Assembly: GCA_034003745.1 (NCBI GenBank)
Contig: JAVEYA010000059.1
Location: 1-13,752, forward strand
Reading direction: 5' to 3'
DNA from: JAVEYA01 sp034003745
Lineage (GTDB): Bacteria > Bacillota > Peptococcia > DRI-13 > PHAD01
Length of the DNA: 13,752 nt
Part shown: in pieces, positions 6,661 to 13,043 of the stretch
Position numbering within the stretch: position 1 is the stretch's first letter
Layout of the letters: every line of letters begins with the position of its first letter
Notes under the pieces: generated by a model
What the model saw: only the letters and a program-made list of their open reading frames with translations
What the model was told of the DNA's origin: nothing
Database searches by the model: none
Translations under genes and position numbers: made by a program

Positions 6661-7335
6661 TTATTCATCCTTAAACTTGGCCGGAACATGCATGGCGTCG
6701 CAAAAGGGCTTGCTGCGCGAATAGCCGCAACGGCATAATGTTATGCGGTTTCTGGGCTCGTAAATTTCCCCGTCGGCTGCCTCAATCGGGATATAGCCTT
6801 TGACAAAAAGTCCGCCGCTGACTTTTCGCTGGGGGTCCTGGATCACTTCAATGCAAGGCTCGTATGAATGTTCATGTATTTCCCCTGATTTCTCCCGGGC
6901 TACCAGACGGCCTGTCGGACAGTCCTTGGCCGCTTCTATGGCCTCCGCCTTTAATTCCGCGTCATCAGAACTCTTGGTAAGATTCCAGACGTCGCCCCGC
7001 TCCCGGTGACAGAAACGTGCAAAAGCGCACCTATCGTCATCCAAAAGGTCCAAATCGGGTCCCCGTAAAACGCCGGCCCTCTGTTCATACGGCTGCCTTC
7101 CGGCTGTTTCTTCTCCCCGGAAGCCGGCGGAAGTATGGGCGCCGTCACAGAAAGGATGATTCCCGGATTTGCCGCAGCGGCACAAGGTGTAAGTATCGGC
7201 TTGGGGAAGCTCACGCCCATCCTGCCACACATAGCCGTGTCCCCGGGGCGTGATTATTTTCTCCTTCAGCGGAATTCCGCCGGTGACAAGATAAGGACCG
7301 TCCTTAATTACTTTTATTTTCCCGGCTTTGTTCAT
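6661..7335 (-). CDS. CDGSH iron-sulfur protein with two CDGSH motifs flanking a ferredoxin-like segment
   Basis: Three cysteine-rich parts are visible (numbering from the longer GTG reading at 7347). The first CDGSH motif runs from C56 to H71 (CRCGKSGNHPFCDGAH). A middle segment has C107, C113, C143 and C165, resembling the divergent single-cluster Fer4_19 domain with its CPTG. The second CDGSH motif runs from C205 to H220 (CRCGYSRSKPFCDAMH), where the usual G of CDG is A. CDGSH motifs bind [2Fe-2S] with three Cys and one His and act in redox or cluster transfer; this domain order is known in bacteria without a settled role. I prefer ATG 7335 (224 residues) because GGAG is 11 bases upstream, whereas GTG 7347 directly abuts that same site. 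The gene begins right after the J-domain gene, so the two form an operon. Likely cytoplasmic. Confidence 0.88.
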   Translation of the reverse strand: MNKAGKIKVIKDGPYLVTGGIPLKEKIITPRGHGYVWQDGRELPQADTYTLCRCGKSGNHPFCDGAHTSAGFRGEETAGRQPYEQRAGVLRGPDLDLLDDDRCAFARFCHRERGDVWNLTKSSDDAELKAEAIEAAKDCPTGRLVAREKSGEIHEHSYEPCIEVIQDPQRKVSGGLFVKGYIPIEAADGEIYEPRNRITLCRCGYSRSKPFCDAMHVPAKFKDE

Positions 7336-7351
7336 ATGTACATCCACTCCT

Positions 7352-8509
7352 TCAATCCCAGCTCAGCCGTACATATTTTATTCTCTTAAAAGACTCTTCC
7401 AGAGAATGCGTATATTCCACCGCGCCTATTTTTAAGAATATGGGGTAGGATTTGCCGTGATATTCTACTACGCAATCTTTCAGTTTCCGATACTTGCTGT
7501 GTGCGGCTCTGATAATTTGAGCGCCGGTAGTTTCCGGTAATAAAATCAAGAAAACCTTATTGTCCCAGCGGCAAATCGTGTCGATCCTCCGCAAGCCGGC
7601 GGAAAGAATTTTGCCTGCGGCCTTCATCGCCAAATCGTTCAGTTCCGGCTCCGTACTTACTTCCAGCGTCATGAGTGAAAAAATTCTGCCATAGCGGGTG
7701 AAACGATAACTTTCTTCTTTAATCTTTTCTAACATCCCTTTTTTGCTGAGCAGTCCGGTCAGAGCATCGATTTTACTTTGCGCCGCCTCCATTTCCTGTA
7801 TGAGGCAATTCGCTTGCATCAACTCAACCAAAGAATTGAACCGGTCAATCAGCGTACGCACATTTTCATGTCCGATTAAAATCTTCCACTTGCCCTCTTC
7901 CAATACCACAATTTTGCTGAAATAATCCTTTTCCATGGTATCCATGATGGTGTTGTATTCCAGCACATGCACGCTGAATTCTATCGCTTCGGCAAATATA
8001 TACCCATTCAACATTTTGTATTTATATGCTTTGTGCAATGAACAGACAACTTCCTTTGGACGGAAGACTTTGGCCACAGCTTTCTGCCATCTGAAAAAAT
8101 CCTCTTTGCTGTTGTTATGTTTGTCCGCATTGGAAGTCAGCTCATAAGCCAAATCCAGCTGGTCGTCCATAATATATTTAAAATAAGCTTCCAAAACCAC
8201 CCAAGCGGCCAGATAAGCAGGCTCCGGCTTGGCTTGCGCCTGCGGTTTATGTTTCGGTTCCGCTTGATGAGACACAGCCGAACTGTTATATCGATTATGC
8301 CACTTCTGATCGTATAGCTTCCTTTTAGCCGGGTCTCCCAATTCCTCATATGCGCGGTTAATCTTTTTAATCATTTCCTCCGCACTCGCGCTGCGATTGA
8401 GGTCAGGATGATATTTCTTAGCCAGTTTTCTGTAAGCGCCCTCAATAACCTCAGTTTCCGCCAGGTAATGTACCTGCAGGATTCGATAATAGTCATCTAG
8501 CTTTTGCAT
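7352..8509 (-). CDS. J-domain protein with NTF2-like middle and degenerate GGDEF-like C-terminus
   Basis: A 385-residue multidomain protein. Residues 5-67 are a J domain with the essential HPD at 34-36, which would stimulate a DnaK-type chaperone. Residues 71-97 are a flexible linker rich in K, P, A and Q. Residues about 98-215 have an NTF2/SnoaL-like look, ending VVLEEGKWKILIGH. A short helix (218-247) leads to IDALTGLLSKKG, the normal opening of a GGDEF domain, and RRIDTICRWDNKVFLILLPET at 307-327 as its centre. The signature GGDEF is replaced by DNKVF, the metal and substrate residues after SLMTLEVS are missing, and the AxxxLYxAKxxGRN tail is absent, so cyclic di-GMP synthesis is not expected. 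The domain cannot be called more than a scaffold or sensor. The RBS is weak. It is first in a leftward unit with the CDGSH gene. Confidence 0.85.
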   Translation of the reverse strand: MQKLDDYYRILQVHYLAETEVIEGAYRKLAKKYHPDLNRSASAEEMIKKINRAYEELGDPAKRKLYDQKWHNRYNSSAVSHQAEPKHKPQAQAKPEPAYLAAWVVLEAYFKYIMDDQLDLAYELTSNADKHNNSKEDFFRWQKAVAKVFRPKEVVCSLHKAYKYKMLNGYIFAEAIEFSVHVLEYNTIMDTMEKDYFSKIVVLEEGKWKILIGHENVRTLIDRFNSLVELMQANCLIQEMEAAQSKIDALTGLLSKKGMLEKIKEESYRFTRYGRIFSLMTLEVSTEPELNDLAMKAAGKILSAGLRRIDTICRWDNKVFLILLPETTGAQIIRAAHSKYRKLKDCVVEYHGKSYPIFLKIGAVEYTHSLEESFKRIKYVRLSWD

Positions 8510-8575
8510 AAAGTCTTAAAGAATCCCCCCATCTCATGGCCGTGTCAAAATCCGGGTCATTAAGGTATTAGGATT

Positions 8576-8584
8576 AGTATATCA
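8576..8584 (-). promoter_or_regulatory. Extended -10 promoter candidate for the J-domain gene
   Basis: On the minus strand TGATATACT is an extended -10 (TGnTATACT), 66 bases before the J-domain ATG. There is no good -35, which extended -10 promoters can lack. It follows the catalase terminator, where a new promoter would be needed. Confidence 0.4.
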
Positions 8585-8599
8585 TAAGCGCACATAGAG

Positions 8600-8628
8600 A
8601 AAAAGAGCCGCGGTGTTCGCCGCGGCTC
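8600..8628 (-). terminator. Rho-independent terminator of the catalase operon
   Basis: On the minus strand GAGCCGCGG and CCGCGGCTC form a perfect 9-bp GC-rich stem with a six-base loop, followed by TTTTTCTCT. It starts 30 bases after the catalase stop codon and closes the four-gene operon. Confidence 0.93.
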
Positions 8629-8658
8629 CATGTCTGACTCCGGAGAATATGCTGTTTG

Positions 8659-10167
8659 TTACGGTTTCAGCGTCGCCTGAATGAGACCGTTGTTATCCAG
8701 CTTGGAAAGCTCCTTGACCCTGGCGAAATCCAAGCCCATCGCAGCAGTGATGCGTTCGCCGTATTCCGGGTCGGCCAGGTAGCAATGCACCGCGTGGCGG
8801 TATTTGACATTATCTGTTACCGATGCGATGTCGGCCGCCGTATTTTCGATGAGGAGCTTTTTCTTATCCTCCGTCAAAATCCGCCAGAGGTTGCCGCCCG
8901 CGCGGAAGTTATCATCTGTGGGGTCGTCCTTGGGGTCGTATCTGTACATCGCGCCTTCCAGGTCCAGCGGGGGCTCCGCCGCTTCCGGCTGCGCCGTCCA
9001 ATATCCGTCACTGTTGGGATGGTAGGCCGGCAGCCGTCCATAGTTGCCGTCAACCCGCATGGCGCCGTCCCGGTGATACTCATTCACCTCGCATTTGGCG
9101 CGGTTGACCGGGATATGATTGTGATTGACGCCCAGCCTGTACCTTTGGGCATCACCGTAGGAAAATAATCTGCCCTGCAGGAAGCGGTCGGGCGAAAAAC
9201 CGATACCGGGTACAACGTGCGCCGGGGTAAAGGCCGCCTGTTCAACCTCGGCAAAGTAGTTCTCGGGGTTACGGTTAAGCTCGAGTACGCCGACCTCGAT
9301 CAGCGGGAACTCCCCGTGCCGCCAGATTTTCGTAATGTCAAAGGGGTTCTCGTAATGCTTTTTGGCCTGCTCCTCCGTCATAATCTGGACATACATGGTC
9401 CATCTGGGAAACTCGCCGCGCTCAATGGCTTCAAATAAATCCCGGCCATGGCTTTCCCGGTCTTGCCCGCAAACTTTGGCCGCTTCTTCATTGGTCAGAT
9501 TCTTGATGCCCTGCTGGGTACGGAAATGGAACTTGCACCAAACGCGTTCGTTCTTATCATTGTAGAAGGAGAAAGTATGCTCGCCGAAAAAGTGCATATG
9601 CCGGAAGCTGGCGGGGATACCGCGGTCCGACATGACGATGGTCCGCTGATGGAAGCTCTCGGGCAAAAGCGTCCAGTAATCCCAGTTATTCTGCGCCGAA
9701 CGCATCCCGGTGCGCGGGTCACGCTTGACCGCGCGGTTTAAGTCGGAGAAATTATGGACGTCGCGGATAAAGAAGGTAGGCGTATTATTGCCGACGAGGT
9801 CCCAATTGCCCTCCTCCGTATAGAATTTTACGGCCGTACCGCGGATATCGCGTTCCGCGTCAGCCGCGCCGCGTTCACCGGCCACGGTGGAAAAGCGGAC
9901 GAACAATTCTGTCTTCTTGCCCGGTTGTAAAACTTTGGCCTTGGTGTATTTGGTGATATCACCGGTAACCGTAAAATGTCCGTATGCCCCCCAGCCTTTG
10001 GCATGCATGCGGCGTTCCGGAATCACTTCCCGGTTAAAGTGCGCCATTTTTTCCAAAAGCCAGACATCCTGCAGAACCACAGGACCCCGGGGGCCCGCTG
10101 TTATAGAGTTCTCATTATCGGGGACAGGAGCGCCGACCTCATTGGTCAGCTTTTTCATTTCATCCAT
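8659..10167 (-). CDS. katA: Monofunctional haem catalase
   Basis: Converts hydrogen peroxide to water and oxygen in the cytoplasm. The 502-residue length fits the small-subunit catalases. Catalytic residues are in place: distal His55 in RRMHAKGWGAYG, the Asn of DLVGNNTPTFFIRD (127-128), and proximal haem-ligand Tyr337 in GRLFSYGDAQRYRLG. RFSTVAGERGAADAERDIRG (91-110) and HYENPFDITKIW (271-282) are family stretches. The ATG has GGAGGG 8 bases upstream, which fixes the start. It is the last gene of an operon with a DUF4491 gene, a PerR-like regulator and a membrane protein, 37 bases after the latter, and it ends at a strong terminator. Peroxide-inducible control by the neighbouring regulator is the obvious inference. 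A catalase suits an anaerobe that meets oxygen occasionally. Confidence 0.97.
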   Translation of the reverse strand: MDEMKKLTNEVGAPVPDNENSITAGPRGPVVLQDVWLLEKMAHFNREVIPERRMHAKGWGAYGHFTVTGDITKYTKAKVLQPGKKTELFVRFSTVAGERGAADAERDIRGTAVKFYTEEGNWDLVGNNTPTFFIRDVHNFSDLNRAVKRDPRTGMRSAQNNWDYWTLLPESFHQRTIVMSDRGIPASFRHMHFFGEHTFSFYNDKNERVWCKFHFRTQQGIKNLTNEEAAKVCGQDRESHGRDLFEAIERGEFPRWTMYVQIMTEEQAKKHYENPFDITKIWRHGEFPLIEVGVLELNRNPENYFAEVEQAAFTPAHVVPGIGFSPDRFLQGRLFSYGDAQRYRLGVNHNHIPVNRAKCEVNEYHRDGAMRVDGNYGRLPAYHPNSDGYWTAQPEAAEPPLDLEGAMYRYDPKDDPTDDNFRAGGNLWRILTEDKKKLLIENTAADIASVTDNVKYRHAVHCYLADPEYGERITAAMGLDFARVKELSKLDNNGLIQATLKP

Positions 10168-10204
10168 GTGTAATACCCTCCTTATTCATAATAATTTTGT
10201 TATT

Positions 10205-10882
10205 TCACACTCCGGAGAGTGTAAAGCCCATTAAGACAATCGCGGCATAAGCTATGCTTTTGGGCAGCATGAGCATGCCCACCTGGGGCGATCTGGCGGA
10301 AAACAGTACCACCGGCAGATAGCAGGCAAAGCTGACTAAAACGGCAACCCAGAGAAAAGGGAATCCTCCCCGGGTCAGCGAACCAGCCGCAAAGAGCGCG
10401 GCAACCGCCAGCCCCAACAAAAAAAACGGAATGTTGCGCCAAATAGCCCAATTCAGCGGAGCATCTTTTTGGGTCCAGCGGTTCTGGGGCAACAGACATA
10501 AGACGATACGCAGCGCCGCCAGCGTATAGACCACCGCTGTCATCTGTACGTCAACAACCCCGGCATAGTGGTCCATGCCGATATTCCATAAAAGGACATA
10601 AAACACCGTCATTGTTATAGAAGCAGCCCATTTGCCAATACCGAGCAGCGCCGTATGGTCTTTATTTCTTTTATCCCACAGCGCATAGATTCGAGGGAGC
10701 AAATGAATTGCGTCGCCTACGCCTAAAACCAGGGCCATCAGGCCAAAGCGCCAGCGCTCACTGCCCATTTCCGCGCCGGCCCACAATAATGCAGCGGATA
10801 ATAATACCGTCCCAAGATACGTGAGGTCGAAGACGGTTTCGATCAATCTGACCGGTTTTCTCTGTGGAGTGAGTTGCAGCAT
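10205..10882 (-). CDS. Unknown seven-helix membrane protein in the catalase operon
   Basis: I do not recognise this 225-residue protein. It has about seven hydrophobic segments (near residues 13-37, 44-68, 76-102, 111-131, 144-168, 174-196 and 202-222) with short loops. Polar residues sit inside or beside helices: GDAIHLLPRIYALWDKR near 56-72, WNIGMDHYAG near 99-108 and a conserved-looking PxNR at 131-134. Histidines in the second and third segments could bind metal or haem, but this is guesswork. It begins 9 bases after the PerR-like gene with GGGAGA as RBS, and catalase follows 37 bases later, so it is embedded in the peroxide operon. A role in peroxide or oxygen stress is inferred only from this position. 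Confidence 0.8.
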   Translation of the reverse strand: MLQLTPQRKPVRLIETVFDLTYLGTVLLSAALLWAGAEMGSERWRFGLMALVLGVGDAIHLLPRIYALWDKRNKDHTALLGIGKWAASITMTVFYVLLWNIGMDHYAGVVDVQMTAVVYTLAALRIVLCLLPQNRWTQKDAPLNWAIWRNIPFFLLGLAVAALFAAGSLTRGGFPFLWVAVLVSFACYLPVVLFSARSPQVGMLMLPKSIAYAAIVLMGFTLSGV

Positions 10883-10891
10883 AATTTCTCC

Positions 10892-11269
10892 CTATGCCTT
10901 ACCGGTTTCTTTTTGCGCGCATTCGGGACAAATATAGTTAACGGTCAGGTCAAAGGAAACAATATCGCAATTCATTTGACTCTTCAAAAAATCCTGCAAT
11001 TTCGGAATTTTCAGGTCCATCATCTGTCCGCAGCGGATACAGACAGCATGATCGTGCGGGGTGACATTTCCCTCAAAATAATCCGCGCCTGCCGGCCGCG
11101 CCACGCGCCGGATCAGCTTAGAATCGGCGAAGCGGTTCAGATTGCGGTAAATGGTGCCTAAAGCAATGGAAGGGTACTGCTGCTTGACTCTCCAATAAAC
11201 TTCGTCTGCGGATAGATGCTGGGAGGATTGCAGAACTGTATCCAGGATAGCTTTTTGTTCCTTGGTCAT
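10892..11269 (-). CDS. perR: Fur-family regulator, PerR-like, with a short N-terminus
   Basis: A metal-dependent repressor of the Fur family, 125 residues. The winged-helix part includes SADEVYWRVKQQYPSIALGTIYRNLNRF (longer conserved run around residues 20-47). Two CxxC pairs, C77/C80 and C114/C117, form the structural zinc site. Likely regulatory-metal ligands are H18, E66, H72, H74 and D85. The Asp at 85 corresponds to Asp104 of Bacillus subtilis PerR, the residue that makes PerR peroxide-sensing, whereas E66 replaces Asp85 and is the Fur-type choice. It lacks about 20 residues at the N-terminus compared with B. subtilis PerR. The ATG has GGAGT 8 bases upstream and there is no better start. 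Its place in a catalase operon supports peroxide sensing. It probably represses its own operon through the inverted repeat at 11634-11654. Confidence 0.85.
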   Translation of the reverse strand: MTKEQKAILDTVLQSSQHLSADEVYWRVKQQYPSIALGTIYRNLNRFADSKLIRRVARPAGADYFEGNVTPHDHAVCIRCGQMMDLKIPKLQDFLKSQMNCDIVSFDLTVNYICPECAQKETGKA

Positions 11270-11290
11270 GTCTGAAACTCCTTTTATTTT

Positions 11291-11617
11291 TTACGTATTC
11301 GGAGGCATTTTTTCTATGTTTACCATACGGTGGGCGGCCCTGGCCGGATTCTCGGGGAACCAGCCCTTCGCCACCCGTTCCCTTTGTTCTTTCAGTTCAA
11401 TAATGGACCAAAGGCAAGTGCAGCCGAAGATAGCCAAAACGGCGGAAACAACCGTATGCTGAATAAAACAGGATACCGCCGCCGCGGCGATGCCGACAAC
11501 CAAAAAGAGCGGCCAGATACGTTCCGTAAAATAATATTCGCATTTAATAATGATGGGGTGGAATATCCCGATAATCAAAAAGGCTGCGGCTCCAATGATG
11601 AGACCCTGAAAATTCAT
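11291..11617 (-). CDS. DUF4491 family small membrane protein
   Basis: A 108-residue membrane protein matching the DUF4491 family of Bacillota. It starts MNFQGLIIGAAAFLIIGIFH and continues PIIIKCEYYFTERIWPLFLV, then a third hydrophobic segment, LWSIIELKEQRERVAKGWFPENPAR being the typical C-terminal mark (residues about 70-93, given here in part as the ELKEQxxRVxKGWFPxNP pattern). Three membrane helices and a charged tail are visible. The function of the family is unknown. It is the first gene of the catalase operon: GAGGGGG lies 5 bases before the ATG, and the PerR-like gene starts 21 bases after its stop. Confidence 0.82.
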   Translation of the reverse strand: MNFQGLIIGAAAFLIIGIFHPIIIKCEYYFTERIWPLFLVVGIAAAAVSCFIQHTVVSAVLAIFGCTCLWSIIELKEQRERVAKGWFPENPARAAHRMVNIEKMPPNT

Positions 11618-11633
11618 GAATGCCCCCTCATTT

Positions 11634-11654
11634 TAAGAATAAGAACTATTCTTA
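11634..11654. promoter_or_regulatory. Candidate PerR operator: 8-bp inverted repeat with 5-bp spacer
   Basis: TAAGAATA and TATTCTTA are perfect inverted arms separated by AGAAC. The site touches the -10 box and covers the expected transcription start of the peroxide operon, a typical repressor position. It matches only about 8 of 14 fixed positions of the B. subtilis PerR box (TTATAATNATTATAA), so a PerR relative with a shifted preference is inferred. Confidence 0.55.
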
Positions 11655-11683
11655 GTATAAATAAAGACTTAGGTCGATGTCAA
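11654..11683 (-). promoter_or_regulatory. Promoter of the DUF4491-perR-membrane protein-catalase operon
   Basis: On the minus strand a perfect TTGACA (11683-11678) is followed after 18 bases by TATACT (11659-11654). The start would fall inside the inverted repeat at 11634-11654. It is back to back with the rightward permease promoter. Confidence 0.65.
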
Positions 11684-11690
11684 CTATTAC

Positions 11691-11719
11691 TTGAAGATTA
11701 GAGCGCTTCTACCTATAAT
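11691..11719 (+). promoter_or_regulatory. Promoter of the TauE/SafE-family gene
   Basis: TTGAAG (11691-11696), a 17-base spacer and a perfect TATAAT (11714-11719) form a good housekeeping promoter with a start near 11726. It lies 8 bases from the -35 of the leftward peroxide operon, giving a compact divergent promoter pair. It does not overlap the inverted repeat. Confidence 0.6.
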
Positions 11720-11756
11720 TAGAAAAGGAATTTCCTTGAAAGGTTCGTACATAAAA

Positions 11757-12515
11757 ATGGAGATAGAATCCATACTTTTTATTTGCTTTTTTGTTTTTCT
11801 GGGCGGATTGATCGATTCCATTGCCGGAGGAGGCGGGCTCTTAACCCTGCCGGCTTATCTGGCCTCAGGGATCCCCATGCATATGGCTTTGGGAAGCAAC
11901 AAGTTTTCCTCGGCCGGAGGCTGTTTGATTTCCTCAGTGCGTTTCTGGAAGAATCATAAAGTGCATTATCAAACCGCCGCCGTTTCCGTTGCCGGCGCTC
12001 TGGCGGGCTCGGCTGCCGGCGCGCGGCTGGCTCTGTTTGTAGATGACTATATCTTTCGGATCATACTGATTGTGATTATTCCTGTCATTGCTTTGTTCGT
12101 CAGTCTGAAAAAAGACTTTGGAAACGAAAATGAAGTGGAGAGTTTCAGTCGGCGGCGAATTCTCACCGTATCCGCCCTAATCGGGCTCTGCGTTGGCTGT
12201 TATGACGGATTCTTAGGTCCTGGCGCCGGGACTTTTCTTATTTTTGGTTATTGCTTATTATTGCGTTTTGATCTGGTTACGGCTTCCAGCAACGCCAAAC
12301 TGGTCAACCTGGCCTCCAATATCGGCGCTCTGGCCATGTTTTTATATCATGGGCAGGTTATATTTACCCTGGCCGTGCCCGCAGCGCTCTTCGGCATTGC
12401 CGGCAATTATATCGGCGCGGGGCTGGCCCTGCAAAAGGGCGCCCGGATCATCCGTCCCGTCTTCCTCATTGCCTTGACTTTGCTGGTGATCAATTTGATC
12501 TACAGCTTGCTTTAA
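11757..12515 (+). CDS. TauE/SafE (DUF81) family membrane permease
   Basis: A membrane protein of 252 residues in the TauE/SafE family, whose characterised members export sulfite, sulfoacetate or related organosulfur anions. Seen near the N-terminus: GGLIDSIAGGGGLLTLPAYL and ALGSNKFSS, the first repeat signature. The second repeat has GCYDGFLGPGAGTFLIFGY and ASSNAKLVNLASNIGA. About eight hydrophobic helices are present, with a cytoplasmic loop around KKDFGNENEVESFSRRR. The frame is open back to TTG 11691, but that codon overlaps the predicted -35 box, so the real start is ATG 11757 (AAAGG 13 bases upstream) or TTG 11736 (AAAAGGA 6 bases upstream). The substrate is unknown. A link to the split UxaA-family enzyme, which could be a sulfo-lyase, is possible but unproven because the genes are 6 kb apart. 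Confidence 0.88.
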   Translation: MEIESILFICFFVFLGGLIDSIAGGGGLLTLPAYLASGIPMHMALGSNKFSSAGGCLISSVRFWKNHKVHYQTAAVSVAGALAGSAAGARLALFVDDYIFRIILIVIIPVIALFVSLKKDFGNENEVESFSRRRILTVSALIGLCVGCYDGFLGPGAGTFLIFGYCLLLRFDLVTASSNAKLVNLASNIGALAMFLYHGQVIFTLAVPAALFGIAGNYIGAGLALQKGARIIRPVFLIALTLLVINLIYSLL

Positions 12516-12529
12516 AATAAAGAATAATC

Positions 12530-12559
12530 TTGATTAGTAGACACTCTTTCCGTTATGAT
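12530..12559 (+). promoter_or_regulatory. Possible promoter of the MaoC-type gene
   Basis: TTGATT (12530-12535), an 18-base spacer and TATGAT (12554-12559) lie 36 bases before the MaoC-type ATG. No terminator is visible after the permease gene, so read-through is also possible. Confidence 0.35.
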
Positions 12560-12595
12560 TAAAACAAATAGCCTAATTATCAGTATGGAGGAAAA

Positions 12596-13018
12596 ATGAA
12601 TATGTATAAAAGTTTTAAGTATGAGGAGCTCGAGGTCGGCCAAAAAGCATCCATTGATAAACTCATTACTGACGAGGTGGTCATGGCTTTTGCCGCAGTC
12701 ACCGAGGATCATAATCCCATTCATGTGGACGACGAATTTGCCAAAAATAGTATTTTTAAAGAAAGGATTGCCCACGGCATGCTGCTGGCTGGTCTGTTCT
12801 CCGCAGTCCTGGGAACGCATCTGCCGGGGGTAAATACGATTTATCTCAAACAAACCATGGAGTTTCTCGCCCCTGTGCGTCTGGGCGATATCATTACCGC
12901 CGAAGTAGAGGTGGCGGAAAAAATGGAAAAACAAAAAGTTCGCCTGTTTACCACCGCCAGAAACCAAAAAGGCGAAATGGTGGCAAAAGGCGAAGCTTTA
13001 ATCAAAAAACCGTTCTAA
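12596..13018 (+). CDS. MaoC-type hotdog-fold dehydratase, (R)-specific enoyl-CoA hydratase-like
   Basis: A 140-residue single hotdog domain of the MaoC/PhaJ type, which hydrates trans-2-enoyl-CoA to (R)-3-hydroxyacyl-CoA or the reverse. The catalytic motif is clear: TEDHNPIHVDDEFA near 36-49, with Asp38 and His43 at the same spacing as Asp31/His36 of Aeromonas PhaJ, followed by RIAHGMLLAGLFS at 57-69. FLAPVRLGDIITAEVEV later in the protein is also typical. GGAGG lies 5 bases before the ATG; a second ATG two codons on is an alternative start. It stands alone after the permease gene, with no thiolase, acyl-CoA dehydrogenase or PHA synthase in the window, so its pathway cannot be told. It converges with the collagen-like gene, 25 bases separating the stop codons. 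Confidence 0.9.
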   Translation: MNMYKSFKYEELEVGQKASIDKLITDEVVMAFAAVTEDHNPIHVDDEFAKNSIFKERIAHGMLLAGLFSAVLGTHLPGVNTIYLKQTMEFLAPVRLGDIITAEVEVAEKMEKQKVRLFTTARNQKGEMVAKGEALIKKPF

Positions 13019-13043
13019 GAAGCTGGGGCAAATCATACTTAAC

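Noticed and set aside
8656..9168. A 170-codon plus-strand open frame antisense to catalase
   Set aside because: The minus-strand catalase is complete with all catalytic residues; the antisense frame follows from its codon bias.
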